From: Angiostrongylus vasorum
Lineage: Eukaryota; Nematoda; Chromadorea; Rhabditida; Metastrongylidae
Assembly: GCA_018806985.1 (NCBI GenBank)
Contig: JADANN010000429.1
Location: 620,001 to 684,000, forward strand
Length of the DNA: 64,000 nt
Direction: 5' to 3'
In this document: positions 35,671 through 46,617 of the stretch, one piece after another
Numbering within the stretch: position 1 is the first letter of the stretch
Layout: each line of letters opens with the position of its first letter
Translations under genes and position numbers: made by a program
The notes under the pieces: model-generated
Seen by the model: the letters and a program-made list of their open reading frames with translations, nothing else
Told to the model about the DNA's origin: nothing
Database searches by the model: none

Positions 35671-36879
35671 AACAGCAACGATGCCGACGACCATAGGTGG
35701 TATACAAATTGCCTACTCAATTAATGGAAATGACCGACGACGACTACGACTACGACAGCACCTGCTCACCCAGGAACGTTTGACAGATGGGCGGCATGCT
35801 TGAAATGGAATCTCACGGACGAGGAGATCATCACAAAAGCCGCAAAGGCGAAGAATTCTATCAACTGGTTTCACTCCTACCTAACTGAGGTGAGGAATTT
35901 CCATTCTGATTATATGAAAACCGATTGAGGTGCAGATGTTCATACATGGGTTGCTCCCAAGATGGGAGCTTCTCTATTTGAACGGTACCAAACCCTTTCA
36001 TTGTGAAAAGTTCTCATTCTGATTTTATCACATTCATTTGTATTCTGTACTAAACCAAAAAGCCAGAACTTTGGTTCTATGACCGATGTTTCAACTAAGT
36101 TCCCCTTCTTACGTCTCGTATGTGCGTTTGCACAAGGAAAAATGAATAAGAGAGGAACAACACTAAAAGATTGCGCAGTTATGAATTCACGTTTTCTTTC
36201 AAACCACCGGGTCTTTTTTTTCCTCTTTCCCTCATTATATGGTAAATGGAATATATGGTTATACGAAGCACAATTCTCTCATCTTCATCGATTCAACTAA
36301 ATAAAAAAATGTAAACAAGAATGCTGCAAAAGTAGGTTGAACCATCCCGGGGGCAAAATTCCCACAAGGTCTTCTTCACAAGGACGAGGATCAGTCATTT
36401 TCCTTCACCTTCTATGTGTCGCCTAACATATCATCACTTGTATTTGAATGAAAAAGTAGATTTTTCTACTTTTTCTTTTTTTTTCTAAAAGTAGAAAGTA
36501 GGTTTCAATCACCCACATGTTGTTTTACCCGCTTTATCATCATCGCAGTCAATTTTGGCAAAAAACTTGGGATTTACGAACGTTTCATGGCAAGTAAGAA
36601 TGGAAGTACGACTTACAGTCCACTACTTTTTTGATGATAAATTGGCCTACTGAAGGATATCACATAATCCTTGTAGTTACCAAGTCCTACCTACAGATCA
36701 GAATTCTCGAAATCCTCCATACAGATGAGAATGCATGGAAACCAACAGAATGAGACCGTCCCCGGAGATTCGGAAAAAATTGGAGAAAAAACGTCTTTAC
36801 TTTGCAGCGGACATATACCATGTATCCATACTCTATAAGTACTCTAACTTATCTCGTAGTTCGAGCGGTGCTCCCTCCA
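35671..36879. other. Intergenic; possible plus-strand exon 35760-35889
   Basis: One plus frame reads DRWAACLKWNLTDEEIITKA and NSINWFHSYLTE before GAG|GTGAGG at 35889. It is protein-like, but the upstream boundary is unclear because TGA precedes the frame. A short hairpin (AAAAAGTAGA / TCTACTTTTT) lies at about 36451-36475. Confidence 0.25.
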
Positions 36880-37015
36880 CTGGATCCGAGTCGATGGAAT
36901 AACGACCAGCTGTGGATCATCGACTCGGATCAACGCGGCTCTGACAAAGGCGAAGGCGCCGAAACGCTACCCGAATAAAAGTTTATGTCAACCTCGCGTT
37001 AGCTCGATCATATCG
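36880..37015 (-). repeat. Family E end with 14-bp perfect hairpin
   Basis: GGCTCTGACAAAGGCGAAGG, GCGCCGAAACGCTACCCGAA and TCAACCTCGCGTTAGCTCGA match the family E end. Just before it, GATCCGAGTCGATG (36883-36896) pairs exactly with 36918-36931 around a 21-nt loop. Confidence 0.55.
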
Positions 37016-38017
37016 AAAACTATACTCACCATATAATTGCTGCAACTAGACCATACCCTATTCCAGAGAACTACAAACTGTCACCGTTCATCTGAGAATC
37101 TCACGAACAGATGGCCTGTTCTTCATAGAAGACCCAAATACCTACGAGTTGATCATCTTCAATAACTGATTGTCGTCAACGTCCTCCACTAAAAGTCGTG
37201 GCCATTTCCAGTTTTTTTATTTGTCATGCTGAGTCCCAATAAATGTTAACAAACGAGACCGCCTATTTTCGTACGTTTTATTAATCGATTCGTTCACTGT
37301 CGACTTCTTCCCATCCATACAGGTTGTATTATGGGTTGATTCTCATATTCCTTTTAAACAACGAACGAATCGTAAATAACCAAACATATGGGACGACTAG
37401 TGATATTGTCATTACCGTTATTGAATGAGGTAAACATCGAGCAGATGCTATAAACATCCACAAAGAACTCCGCTCTAAACTGTCCAAACCATAAACATCA
37501 CTTAACACAAAACTTCACTTCAGTTTAGAAGAATACAGAAAAATCTCGAAAATTCTAGAAGAAAACTCATTGGGTAAGGAAAGAAAATGTAACTCGTAAG
37601 AGAGGGAAAGGTCTGGAAAAGAAGAAAAGAAAAAATCAATTTGTATTAAATATTCTCTGCAATAAAATTAAGCACAAGGTATAAACAGTTACGATGTAAA
37701 TTATGTCAGTCATACAGCTATAACAGCTATGATATGAATACAAATTATTAATTATAACGCAAATTATCAACGTAAATTATTATAATAAAAATTATTGATA
37801 TAAAATTATTAAATTATGTACAATGTAGGATCATTATGTAAATTATTATGTGACAATCGCCATCAGATACACAAAGAGAACTAGCACCGGACAAATCAAG
37901 AAAGAAAGGCCGAATTGCGCTACTAAATATGGTTTATAATGGGCTGAATGATAAACGTCGATGAATGAAATATTTATGAATTTATAAAGTGATTTTCAGA
38001 GTTATACACCAATTCTA
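37016..38017. other. Intergenic, very AT-rich
   Basis: 37680-37860 is over 80% AT with repeated ATTAT/TAAATTAT words. No gene. Confidence 0.45.
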
Positions 38018-38298
38018 GGGCGCATGTGGCGCAGTGGTTCGACGCGCCTTGCGATGCACACATGGGATCAATCCTCGCACCCGTGGCTCAGCAAGCCTTC
38101 CATCCCTCCGGAGGAGGCAAACTGGTACTAGACCCGTCTGGGAGGATAGCGGCACTGGTTCGGTACATCGGCAGGCCACCGCGAGTCATTGTAAAAGGCC
38201 AAGATATGCATCCAACCACCTCCAACGATGCTTTATGAAGTCGAATGTGTGACGCATCCCTCAGACCCATTAACGCCGAGAGCTTTTTGAGCTTTATA
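38018..38298 (+). mobile_element. Family A tRNA-derived SINE
   Basis: Complete copy with TGTGGCGCAGTGGTTCGACG as A-box region and GGGATCAATCCTCGCACCC as B box and acceptor end. Confidence 0.87.
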
Positions 38299-39719
38299 CC
38301 AATTCTTAACATTTTTGGAATTTTTTTTCAGTTTCTTCCAAAATCTTAGTTCCTTTACAACTAGTCTTTTCGTAGCTAGTACTAGTAGTTGGATTCACGA
38401 CTCCAAGGCTAACAAAAACCACTTATTTCGAAAAAAAATTCATTCGACTTCGAGCTGAGAATTGTGTCCATTTTTTTTCTTCGTTTAAGATAAAAGAAAA
38501 TTACTCAAGAAGAGAAAATGTGTAGAACTGAATGACTTTCTATTGTTAGCCACGGAAACTTTTACTCGCTCCATAAAAAATCCCGTACTCCAGTACTTTT
38601 TTTAGCAAAGCACTTCATGCTCATAGAAATTCGGAAAAAGAAACTAACCTGCGCCTAGGTTCGGTTGGGTTAGCAAACCCCTGAGCACTAACCATCACGA
38701 AGAATGAGCCTCTTAGTGGCCAGCGGAATGGTTTGACCAACAATTCAATTCAGATTCCAGTCGGATTTGCTTTTTTAATGTCGTAACATCTACGTTTAGC
38801 CGATCGACGACGAACAAAAGCACTTCTCATCATCATTTTTCGTCTTCGTTCTTTTCTTCTTCATTTTTTTTCCTTCCAAGCTGTTTGTACTTCCGCTATC
38901 ATCAAGAATGCTATCACTCATCGTTTTCATTTCACATAGACGGCCACCACCACCACCACTACGGCCACCAACGAAATCCAGTAATAAAATCCAGATGTGT
39001 ACGTTAAGTTGATGTTAAGTAGTTAACTCTAACATTACTATATAACACCATTCATCGTAGCCATATGGCACTAATAAAACGGACAAAAAAACCAGCGTTT
39101 CGCGCAAAGAAGAGAAAAAAAGAAAGAGGAAAAAAACGAAAAAAAAACAAACCCAAAAAATCCAGAAGAAGGACTTCCGGTTTAAACAGCAGCTTAGACT
39201 CTGGCTACCAATGGAGTGTAAAAAGGTTTGTGTTCATTCCACAGAATTTTTAGGCATCAGAAGTGTCGACGATTTAATTAGCTTATTCATAATTTTTATT
39301 TCCTACTTCTCGACGAAAACAAGCGCTTCTACTTCTGTTCAAGTACAGGGGAGAAATCGATTACATACAGAACGGAGACTCCACCTACTCGTTCTTCCCT
39401 TCCATTTCTGGATGGCGTGGAATCTCATTATGAGATTCATCGAATTGCATTTGCATTTTCTATTTAAAAATTCACAGACGCTAAAATGGCATCGTTTCGA
39501 TAATGAAAACGTCATTGTTAGCGCTATTAGTGCTATTCGTAGTCGTTAAACGAACACAATAGACGACTTTACACTAAAGAATAACGCGAATATGGACCGA
39601 ACGAATCGTCGACTGTGTTCGGGCGAAAACGAGTGGAAAATCATCAGCATCATCAAACTGCACCATCTTGTTGGCCATATAGTTATTAGTATACATACAT
39701 ATGTGAAGTAACACGCAGT
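38299..39719. other. Intergenic, nothing supported
   Basis: 39065-39253 is an A-rich, Lys/Arg-coding frame that reflects composition. 38940-38980 has a short CCACCA run. No repeat of families A-E. Confidence 0.35.
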
Positions 39720-39960
39720 AATTAGAGGGAGCCCTGCAATACACACGCAGTTGGTCATTGGTTGGATTCCACCCGCGCCTTGAGCCAACCAGGTACCCAT
39801 ACTTTTGGAAGAGTCAAATTGGTCCAGGACTAGTCCGTAAGGATAAAACCAATGACTTTAGCCCTCTGTAAGTTATTGAATAGACCAAATATGCACTCAA
39901 TCATTACCGCGTTGTTACGAATCGAGTTGAATGCATGGGGCATCACCAAGAGTTTAATCT
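39720..39960 (+). repeat. Decayed family A SINE
   Basis: GGGAGCCCTGCAATACACACG, GTTGGATTCCACCCGCGCC, CCAAATATGCACTCAATCA and GAATGCATGGGGCATC lie in family A order. The A box is lost. Confidence 0.55.
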
Positions 39961-40338
39961 ACGATTTAGCCATTTAGACCTATTACGTCTGGCATGCTGC
40001 TTTATCTACAACAGGGTTCACATGAGCTTGTTATACGCTTTTACTCCTAGTGATATTTCGACGACTACGACCATTTTCAAAGCCGTAACCACTCCCCGCA
40101 GAGTGACAGGGAGTGTCAAACTACAGCATATGCACTATTTTCAGTGCACTTTTATAAAGGAATTCTACTCTATGCACTTCTCTACACCATCTTTAGTGAG
40201 AAGTGAAATGAGAAAGCCTTTCGCATAAAGAAATCGTTGTCAAAAACTTTATGAGCAGTAAAAAACACCTTTTACAGCTTGAAAACAAGAATCTGAATGA
40301 AGCGACTACTATGGGAAAGCACGATTAGTTGAAGTATG

Positions 40339-40658
40339 GTGTTTCATTTTTCATTTTTAGAGCGCATGTGACGCAATGGTCGGAGGCGCCCTGCAACATA
40401 CACGTGGAATCGATCCCGGTGCCCTTGGCTGACCAAGCCTATCATCCCTCCGCGGTCGGCGAATGGGTGCCAGATTTCTCTGAGAAGACAGCAGCACTGG
40501 CTCGATACATCGGTAGGCCACCGCGAGTCATTGTAAAGGCCAGATATGCATTCAAAAAATCTCCAAACGATGCTTAGTGAAGTCGAATGCATAGCGCATC
40601 CCTCGGGGATTAATCAATGCCAAGAGCTTTATTTTGTCCTTTATAGTGTTTCATTTTT
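40339..40658 (+). mobile_element. Family A SINE with perfect 13-bp target repeat
   Basis: The SINE runs about 40359-40645. GTGTTTCATTTTT occurs at 40339-40351 and 40646-40658 on either side, the size expected for LINE-driven insertion. A and B boxes (TGTGACGCAATGG, GGAATCGATCCC) are present and the tail is CTTTATTTTGTCC. Confidence 0.85.
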
Positions 40659-40788
40659 GAAAGGAACTATCCATAAGAACCCTCAGAATTTCAGTTCTGG
40701 TACTCAAAAGTCCCATCACGTTCGAAATCTCTGGGCTTTTGTGTCGAATAGCGAATGTTTTTTTCATTCGCCCATTGTTGTGCTTCAG

Positions 40789-40998
40789 AATTCTCTTGGT
40801 GAAGAATTTCAATCGTTTTCAACACATCATAAGACTGCCGTTGTTTGTCGCGGAAAACTGTCGCCTAGTAATTTGACACGCATGCCGCTAACAAAGTCGG
40901 ACTTTCTCATGCATGATGACGTCACAAAGAGTACACGAAAAGTACGAAAAATCCCCTGTGTACAACCGCTCATCGATGACGAAAAGCGACCAAATTGA
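40789..40998 (+). CDS. Candidate terminal exon, product unknown
   Basis: After the acceptor TGTGCTTCAG a phase-0 frame of 69 codons runs to TGA at 40996-40998. It reads NSLGEEFQSFSTHHKTAVVC, then KLSPSNLTRMPLTKSDFLMH and VTKSTRKVRKIPCVQPLIDD. The mix of residues and the clean acceptor are exon-like. If real, the preceding intron contains the family A SINE that ends 130 bp upstream. No upstream exon or family is identified. Confidence 0.3.
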   Translation, partial: NSLGEEFQSFSTHHKTAVVCRGKLSPSNLTRMPLTKSDFLMHDDVTKSTRKVRKIPCVQPLIDDEKRPN

Positions 40999-40999
40999 A

Positions 41000-41589
41000 C
41001 CGTTGGCACAGGGGCTAGAGAAGGTATCCAGATGATGAAAACCTTAGTCGCTACGATTCTGCTTGAGTGACTCTGCTTATAGCGCTATGTTAATCCGACA
41101 TAAATTGTTTCCTAAAGTATGCCGGCATAAATGAAGCCCGAAAATTTTTCAAATAAAAAAAACTAAATTGGATAGACGAATAAGCGAGAGATGAAGAGTC
41201 ACCCGGCCCGAAATGAACAATTCTAAGGATTTTGGAGACTTAGGGGTACTAGATACAAGCCATCAAATATAAACCATCATTAGTCCTAATGTTTAAACTT
41301 TCCTAACTCTGGTTAGCTGTGGGGTTCAGTGATACCACGCAAGTGAAAACTCTTTTCCATTTCTTTCAAGTTTTTCAAATGCATTTTTCCTCACCGAAAC
41401 CATACGACACAAATTGGAAGAAAATGCAGAAAATATGGATAAGAAATACCACTCGTTACGGATTTCTAAGGGATCTTCAGCCTGGCGAAAATCTGGAGAA
41501 GCTGTAATTATACTCAGGAGTTACTAAGTGGTGAACAGGACTACAGATGATACAGGTAAAGGTTTCATTTGAAATACAACCATAATAAT
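41000..41589. other. Intergenic, nothing recognised
   Basis: AT-rich, short frames only. Confidence 0.4.
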
Positions 41590-41810
41590 GCTGAGATATT
41601 GTCAATCCCGTTGACGGGTGATGGCTGATCGCACTGATAGATAGCAAACTAGCTGACAGAAAGATGAAACGAAGAACCCGCATGGCGTGGTGGTGAAAGC
41701 GTTAGCTCCCGGTAAGGGTAATAATGTGTTCGATCACCACCGCAGACACCTGCGGTCCGGAGTTTTTCAAAAATCTCCGCATCACTGTGATTATTGCTAC
41801 TGTTACGTCT
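41590..41810 (+). mobile_element. Family B SINE
   Basis: Starts within the B spacer (CAATCCCGTTGACGGGTGAT), then CTAGCTGACAGAAAGATG, GGCGTGGTGGTGAAAGCG (A box), GTGTTCGATCACCACC (B box) and the CACCTGCGGTCCGG block. Confidence 0.7.
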
Positions 41811-42011
41811 AATTTTTTGTATTAGGCCTGTTAGATCGCTACCAAACGGTTGGTCGACCATTCGTGGGTGTCGCTGTCGTTCCGGAAGAATCTTATTCGC
41901 ATAGCATCTGAGTCCCTCCAAAACCTTCATGGCCACCAAAAATGACTGTGGTGGAGGCCTGGGAAAGCCCTAACACGGTTATCTAAGGTTTCGAGTGAGA
42001 AACACTAAAAA

Positions 42012-42283
42012 AAAGATAAACTTCTCGACGTTGATCAATTCCTGAGGGATACGCCATGCATTCGACTTCATCAAACATTGTTGGAGGTGACGGAATGATA
42101 TCTGGCCTATATAATGATTCCCGATGGCCTACCAATGTATTGCCTCAGTGCTCTTATCCTCCTGGATAGGTCTCGTGCCAATTTTCCGATCCTGGAGGGA
42201 TGGAGAGCTTGATGGGTCTGGGCGCTGGAGCGATCTCATGCGTATTGCAGGGCGCCTCCAACCACTGCGCCACATGCTCCCCC
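42012..42283 (-). mobile_element. Family A tRNA-derived SINE
   Basis: Minus copy, full length, head TGGCGCAGTGGTTGGAGGCG at 42250-42275. Confidence 0.83.
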
Positions 42284-43039
42284 TTGTGAAACACTGATAC
42301 GTCATATGTCACTAGATGAGGAAACGACACATTGTGAGGCTGCAAGTGAACACACTCACATTCGAACACCACAATCTCCATGGACGACATTTGCAAGACA
42401 ATGAAAAGAATTATTGGTATCCGTAACTCCTGCCATCAAAATATCTATGTATTACGTATTTATCCTCATCAAATGATTGATTATCTCTTCATTGCACTCC
42501 GTGCTTTGATATGCGTGATTACGTCAATTCATCTTTATCCCACTAGTTGTATTCAACTACTCTTCTTCCGTTCTTCAAAAAGGCTTCACTGTGACGTTTT
42601 CTATTTCTTAAGAGACTATTAATGCTAATCTAACGCCGCTCACTAGCCTCATAATGACTACCAGTCATTTGTGCAGCAATACTCATGCCGTTGTAGTCCA
42701 CTGAAGGAAAACAACATTGCTCTATTACCTCTTGCCGCGACAACGCCGGCGCAATAATTAACAGAAGCATACACCAGTACAACCTCTCCTGACAAAGACC
42801 ACATCCAACAGGTTTTCAACTAATCAAGATATATAAGCCATATTAAAACTGGAAATATTGAAAGTGAGGTGCCAAGACGCCTCGAGTTTTCTACTTAGCT
42901 TTGATAGCTCCTTGAACTTGGGTTATCTTCAAATTACAAGAGGTTATTTCCAAATTACAAGTTATTTCGAACCAGTCAAGTGGAGACAAGAGCGCTGACA
43001 ATTCGAACTAGGCTACTAAGCACTACCTAGGTATTTCAC
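42284..43039. other. Intergenic, nothing recognised
   Basis: Short frames and no family A-E words. Confidence 0.4.
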
Positions 43040-43300
43040 GATCTTATTATTCACCAATGCCAAAAAACCAATACCAGGATCCGTCACCGTCCCTAGTACC
43101 AAACTAGTCGCATGGTGGCAAATCTCCCTCTGATCTATAACGGCGGCGACTGCCCGCGGTGGTGACGACCTGGATCAGATTTTGGCCTGGCTGACCTCGG
43201 CAGTCCAGGGAACCACGATGGCTAAACTTCGAAAAAATGGATATAATGAGGAGGTCCGCACGACCAGTCAGCACGGGCCATCCAAGTATCCAAGTAAGTA
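43040..43300 (-). repeat. Family D repeat
   Basis: The reverse complement matches 30-260: ATACTTGGATGG, GTCGTGCGGACC, AGGTCGTCACCACC, and GATTTGCCACCATGCGACTA. The later part present at 260-470 is missing. Confidence 0.65.
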
Positions 43301-44239
43301 TTGTTCACCTTTCCCACTTTATTAAATGCTCGACCACCTGAACAGAACTGCACTCTTCAGCCCTACTGTGGAAGAAACTTAAGCTTCGTCTGTTAAGTAA
43401 CAGATTTCCATATAAAAGACTTAAAGGCGACTTTTATTACCTCGATTACTTTGCACGCCAATACACAACAAGCTGATGATAAGGACTAAGCATGATTTTC
43501 ATGAAATAAAAGCCATGTTTTGGGGGTTTACCTAAGTAAAAACAGGAAAACACCAAATATAATTCGCATGAAATCTCCAGAATAAGAAAAACATCTTTTA
43601 ACAGGCATAATATGGTATCGATTATATGCATAACGATGATGATGATGATGATCGCCCCGAATGAGGTCGAACTAAGCAAGAAATCAGTCACAGATATGGA
43701 TGGAGTAAACATATACAACGAATAAACGACGACAGCGTAAATATGGTACTTGACGATCCCTAAGGTCCGCGTTAGGGTTCGCACGAAAACAATGGAATCG
43801 TCAAGGATTACGCCCTCGCCATAACAGCATCCAAACATATGAAAATGACAAAATATCAAGCTATCAGCTACCAAATACGGCCATCAAATACTGCACTCCA
43901 TCCTACATAAGGAGAACAGCAATACACAAAAAAAAAAACGGCAGCAAACGTTCAAAAACAAAATTCCAAACAGCTTAACAAGATAATAGAATGCATTGCA
44001 AGTAGAAAATAAGAAATGAAGACAGGGGAAACCGACCGACCGACCGACGCCACTACGACGGGATGAAAGCTCGAGAAATCCTAAACAGTACGCGTCACGC
44101 AGCGGTCATATGCAGATCTGAAAAAGGCGCACAGGAAGGAATTATACATAAAACTACTTTTAAAGTACAGTGTTGTAAATGGCATACACCAAAAACCAAA
44201 GCGTTCCTGAAAAAAAACTAACGGATCTATTACAAAGCT
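43301..44239. other. Intergenic; GATGAT run and GACC run
   Basis: Small microsatellites at 43635-43652 (GAT)n and 44031-44048 (GACC)n. A 142-codon minus frame (43446-43874) is hydrophobic but AT-driven and without motif. Confidence 0.4.
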
Positions 44240-44536
44240 GAGGCGCGCGTAGCGCAGTGGTCGGAAACGCCCTGCAATACACATGGGATCGACACCCACG
44301 CCCCAAGCCCACCAAGCCCTCCGTCCTTCCAGGGTCGGCAAATTGGTATTGGAATTGTCCGGGAGGATAGCAGCACTGGCTCGATACATCAGTAGGCCAT
44401 TTTGCGAGCCATTTTAAAGGCCAGATGCGCTTTTAATCACCTCCAACGATGCCTAATGAAGTCGAAGGTATGGCGCATTCGTCAGAGATTGATCAACGCC
44501 GACAGCTTTACGCTTTATTATTTATTATTGCAAAGC
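44229..44536 (+). mobile_element. Family A SINE with 10-bp target repeat
   Basis: The SINE runs about 44240-44520, with TAGCGCAGTGGTCGG and GGGATCGACACCCACG. It is flanked by ATTACAAAGC (44229-44238) and ATTGCAAAGC (44527-44536), identical at nine of ten positions. Confidence 0.82.
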
Positions 44537-44739
44537 CACTAATCCTTTTGAATCACGTGGCAAGACTAAAACCACTAGTTGCAATTAACTAACATTTTTC
44601 TCTAAACTACGATGGGTTTTCTTGCAACCTTAAAAACCCGTATCGCTTCAAGCTGGCCAGTTAAAATGATATATTGTAATGCCTAATAGCAAGAAGTAAA
44701 CGTTGAATCCAAAATGATTTATTGGCAACGCATCGTTTA

Positions 44740-44905
44740 GTGCATTCAGTTTGGTACAGTGAGCACAAAGGCATGTGCAGAGCAATAGTTAGACGGGCCC
44801 TGCAACGCACATGTGGTCGTTGGTTCAACTCCGCGCGCGATCTTTGCGAACAAAGCCCTCCGTCCTGCCAGGACCGGCAAACGGAACACTTTACTAAGAG
44901 AACAG
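44740..44905 (+). repeat. Decayed 5' part of a family A SINE
   Basis: GTGCAGAGCAATAGTTAGACG, GGTTCAACTCCGCGCGCG and CCAGGACCGGCAAACGG correspond to head and early body. The remainder is absent. Confidence 0.5.
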
Positions 44906-46617
44906 GAACACTATTTGATACAAAATAATGTCCCGAAACTCAAAGTTGACCGCGCCAAATATATGTCCAATACGTGTGTAAGCTTGCAACACATACGGAA
45001 AATCCGAGTTATTTATTTGGAAAATCCTTTTCTTACAATACTTTCGTTGCCAAAAGCGCCATTTATACTTGTAAAAAAAACATTGCCAACTTACGGTTGC
45101 TATCGATCGCACATTAACCTAATTTTAATTGTCATGTCGAACGTCGTCAAACCTATACATTCTCATACCGATTTGTCATTCGACCTTGTCCTGCCTTGAA
45201 GGTCAATCATAAGCTCTACTCGTTCCCTCTACTCCACATCCACATAATTTCGCCTGATCACTTCCGGAAGCGACCTTCACCGTTGCACTCTGGACAACCA
45301 CTACTGTTCCGGGTATCATATTACAACCCACTGTCATTGCACAGCGCTCTAAAAACCATTGAAGCCCACATAGAGACACACGCGCTATCTCTGTCACATT
45401 AAGCCCAGATAGCCATCGCCAGATGCCCACAAATCGTTTGGTTGACCAGTGTTCGTCGCAAATGCTGTAACGCCTCCCAATATCCATGTATCTCTCACCG
45501 ACGACTGACTACGCATCTCAACCACAACAATCAGCGCTAATTTGCATAGACTATAAACACCAGCCGTGTGAGTAGCGCAAACAGTATTCGACGAACCCAA
45601 CCACTTACTGTTAATCAGCTCGTTAACAGAATCAATATGGAAGTAGTTAATATTATTGCTACTCATGAAACTCGCGCATGTTCCTGTATTTTGAAGCAAG
45701 GTTTACAGCAAGGATTTGTCCATCCGCTATGGTTACCCAAGGTGAGGGCAAGGCCAACATTTCGATTCAGATTATCAGCTAAACTAAGCCCTATTCTATA
45801 CCAAAGCATGTCGATCAACATGTGGCCAGGTCCTCGCCAATACAGCAAAAATAAAGGACCTCCAACAAAATATTTGGTGCTTTCTTTGTCCATCGAGCAT
45901 GAGGCAACCGCCCGATACCTTTGAAGTGTCAGGATGGATGGAGATTTTCCTGGAGCTCTAGTAATTCGATAAATAGGAGTGCACCAGACATAGATTCTTG
46001 CTTTTAGGACTACCCGGAACTAAACTCAAGATTAGCAAACAGACGCTCCGTAAGGAAATAAGTCCAACACGGTCGGTAGGCCGTAAATGACTCATAACAG
46101 CTACATTTGTTTGGGTTGCACCATGAAAACCAATGGTCGACAGAAAAACTGACCAAGGTCAGGTAAGCAGTTTTGATGTGTCAGCAACTACCGCACAGCA
46201 AGTCATCACCGCTCACATTAAACAGACATCGTCCATTTCACGTTACGGTCATTCGCGAACATCAAAAAGTGTTTGTGAAACAAGAGCCACCCCAGAAAAA
46301 CTCGTCGGGCCGTAAACGAACCTAAACGACACCGCACAGTGTGCCACTTTCGGGGCCATAGAACCATCAGAGCGGATTGTACCCTATGTTCCCCCATCCC
46401 CCCTCCCCTCCCCGTTCTATATATTACAAATAATAAAGTTAATAAAATGACGCGCACAATGTTAAAGGTGGAAAATTGGTCGAATCTCAACAGACACTCA
46501 CGTTACAGGATTCGTGTTCCATAGAATACAATGTCTATGGAGATATAAGAAGAAACGACGTAAAATGAAACAACCGGCAGATCTGTAGGTAACTGGCTAA
46601 CCACACTGACAAACGAT
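44906..46617. other. Intergenic, 3' side of the CH-domain gene
   Basis: Overlapping opposite-strand frames around 45200-45930 (up to 118 codons) show no motif. No repeat of the named families. Confidence 0.35.

Noticed and set aside
39065..39253. Small basic protein of about 62 residues
   Set aside because: The Lys/Arg content comes from an A-rich tract; no homologue or expression context.
46133..46490. Frames on both strands near the end of the CH gene
   Set aside because: They overlap on opposite strands, are short, have no motif and follow the compositional pattern of intergenic DNA.
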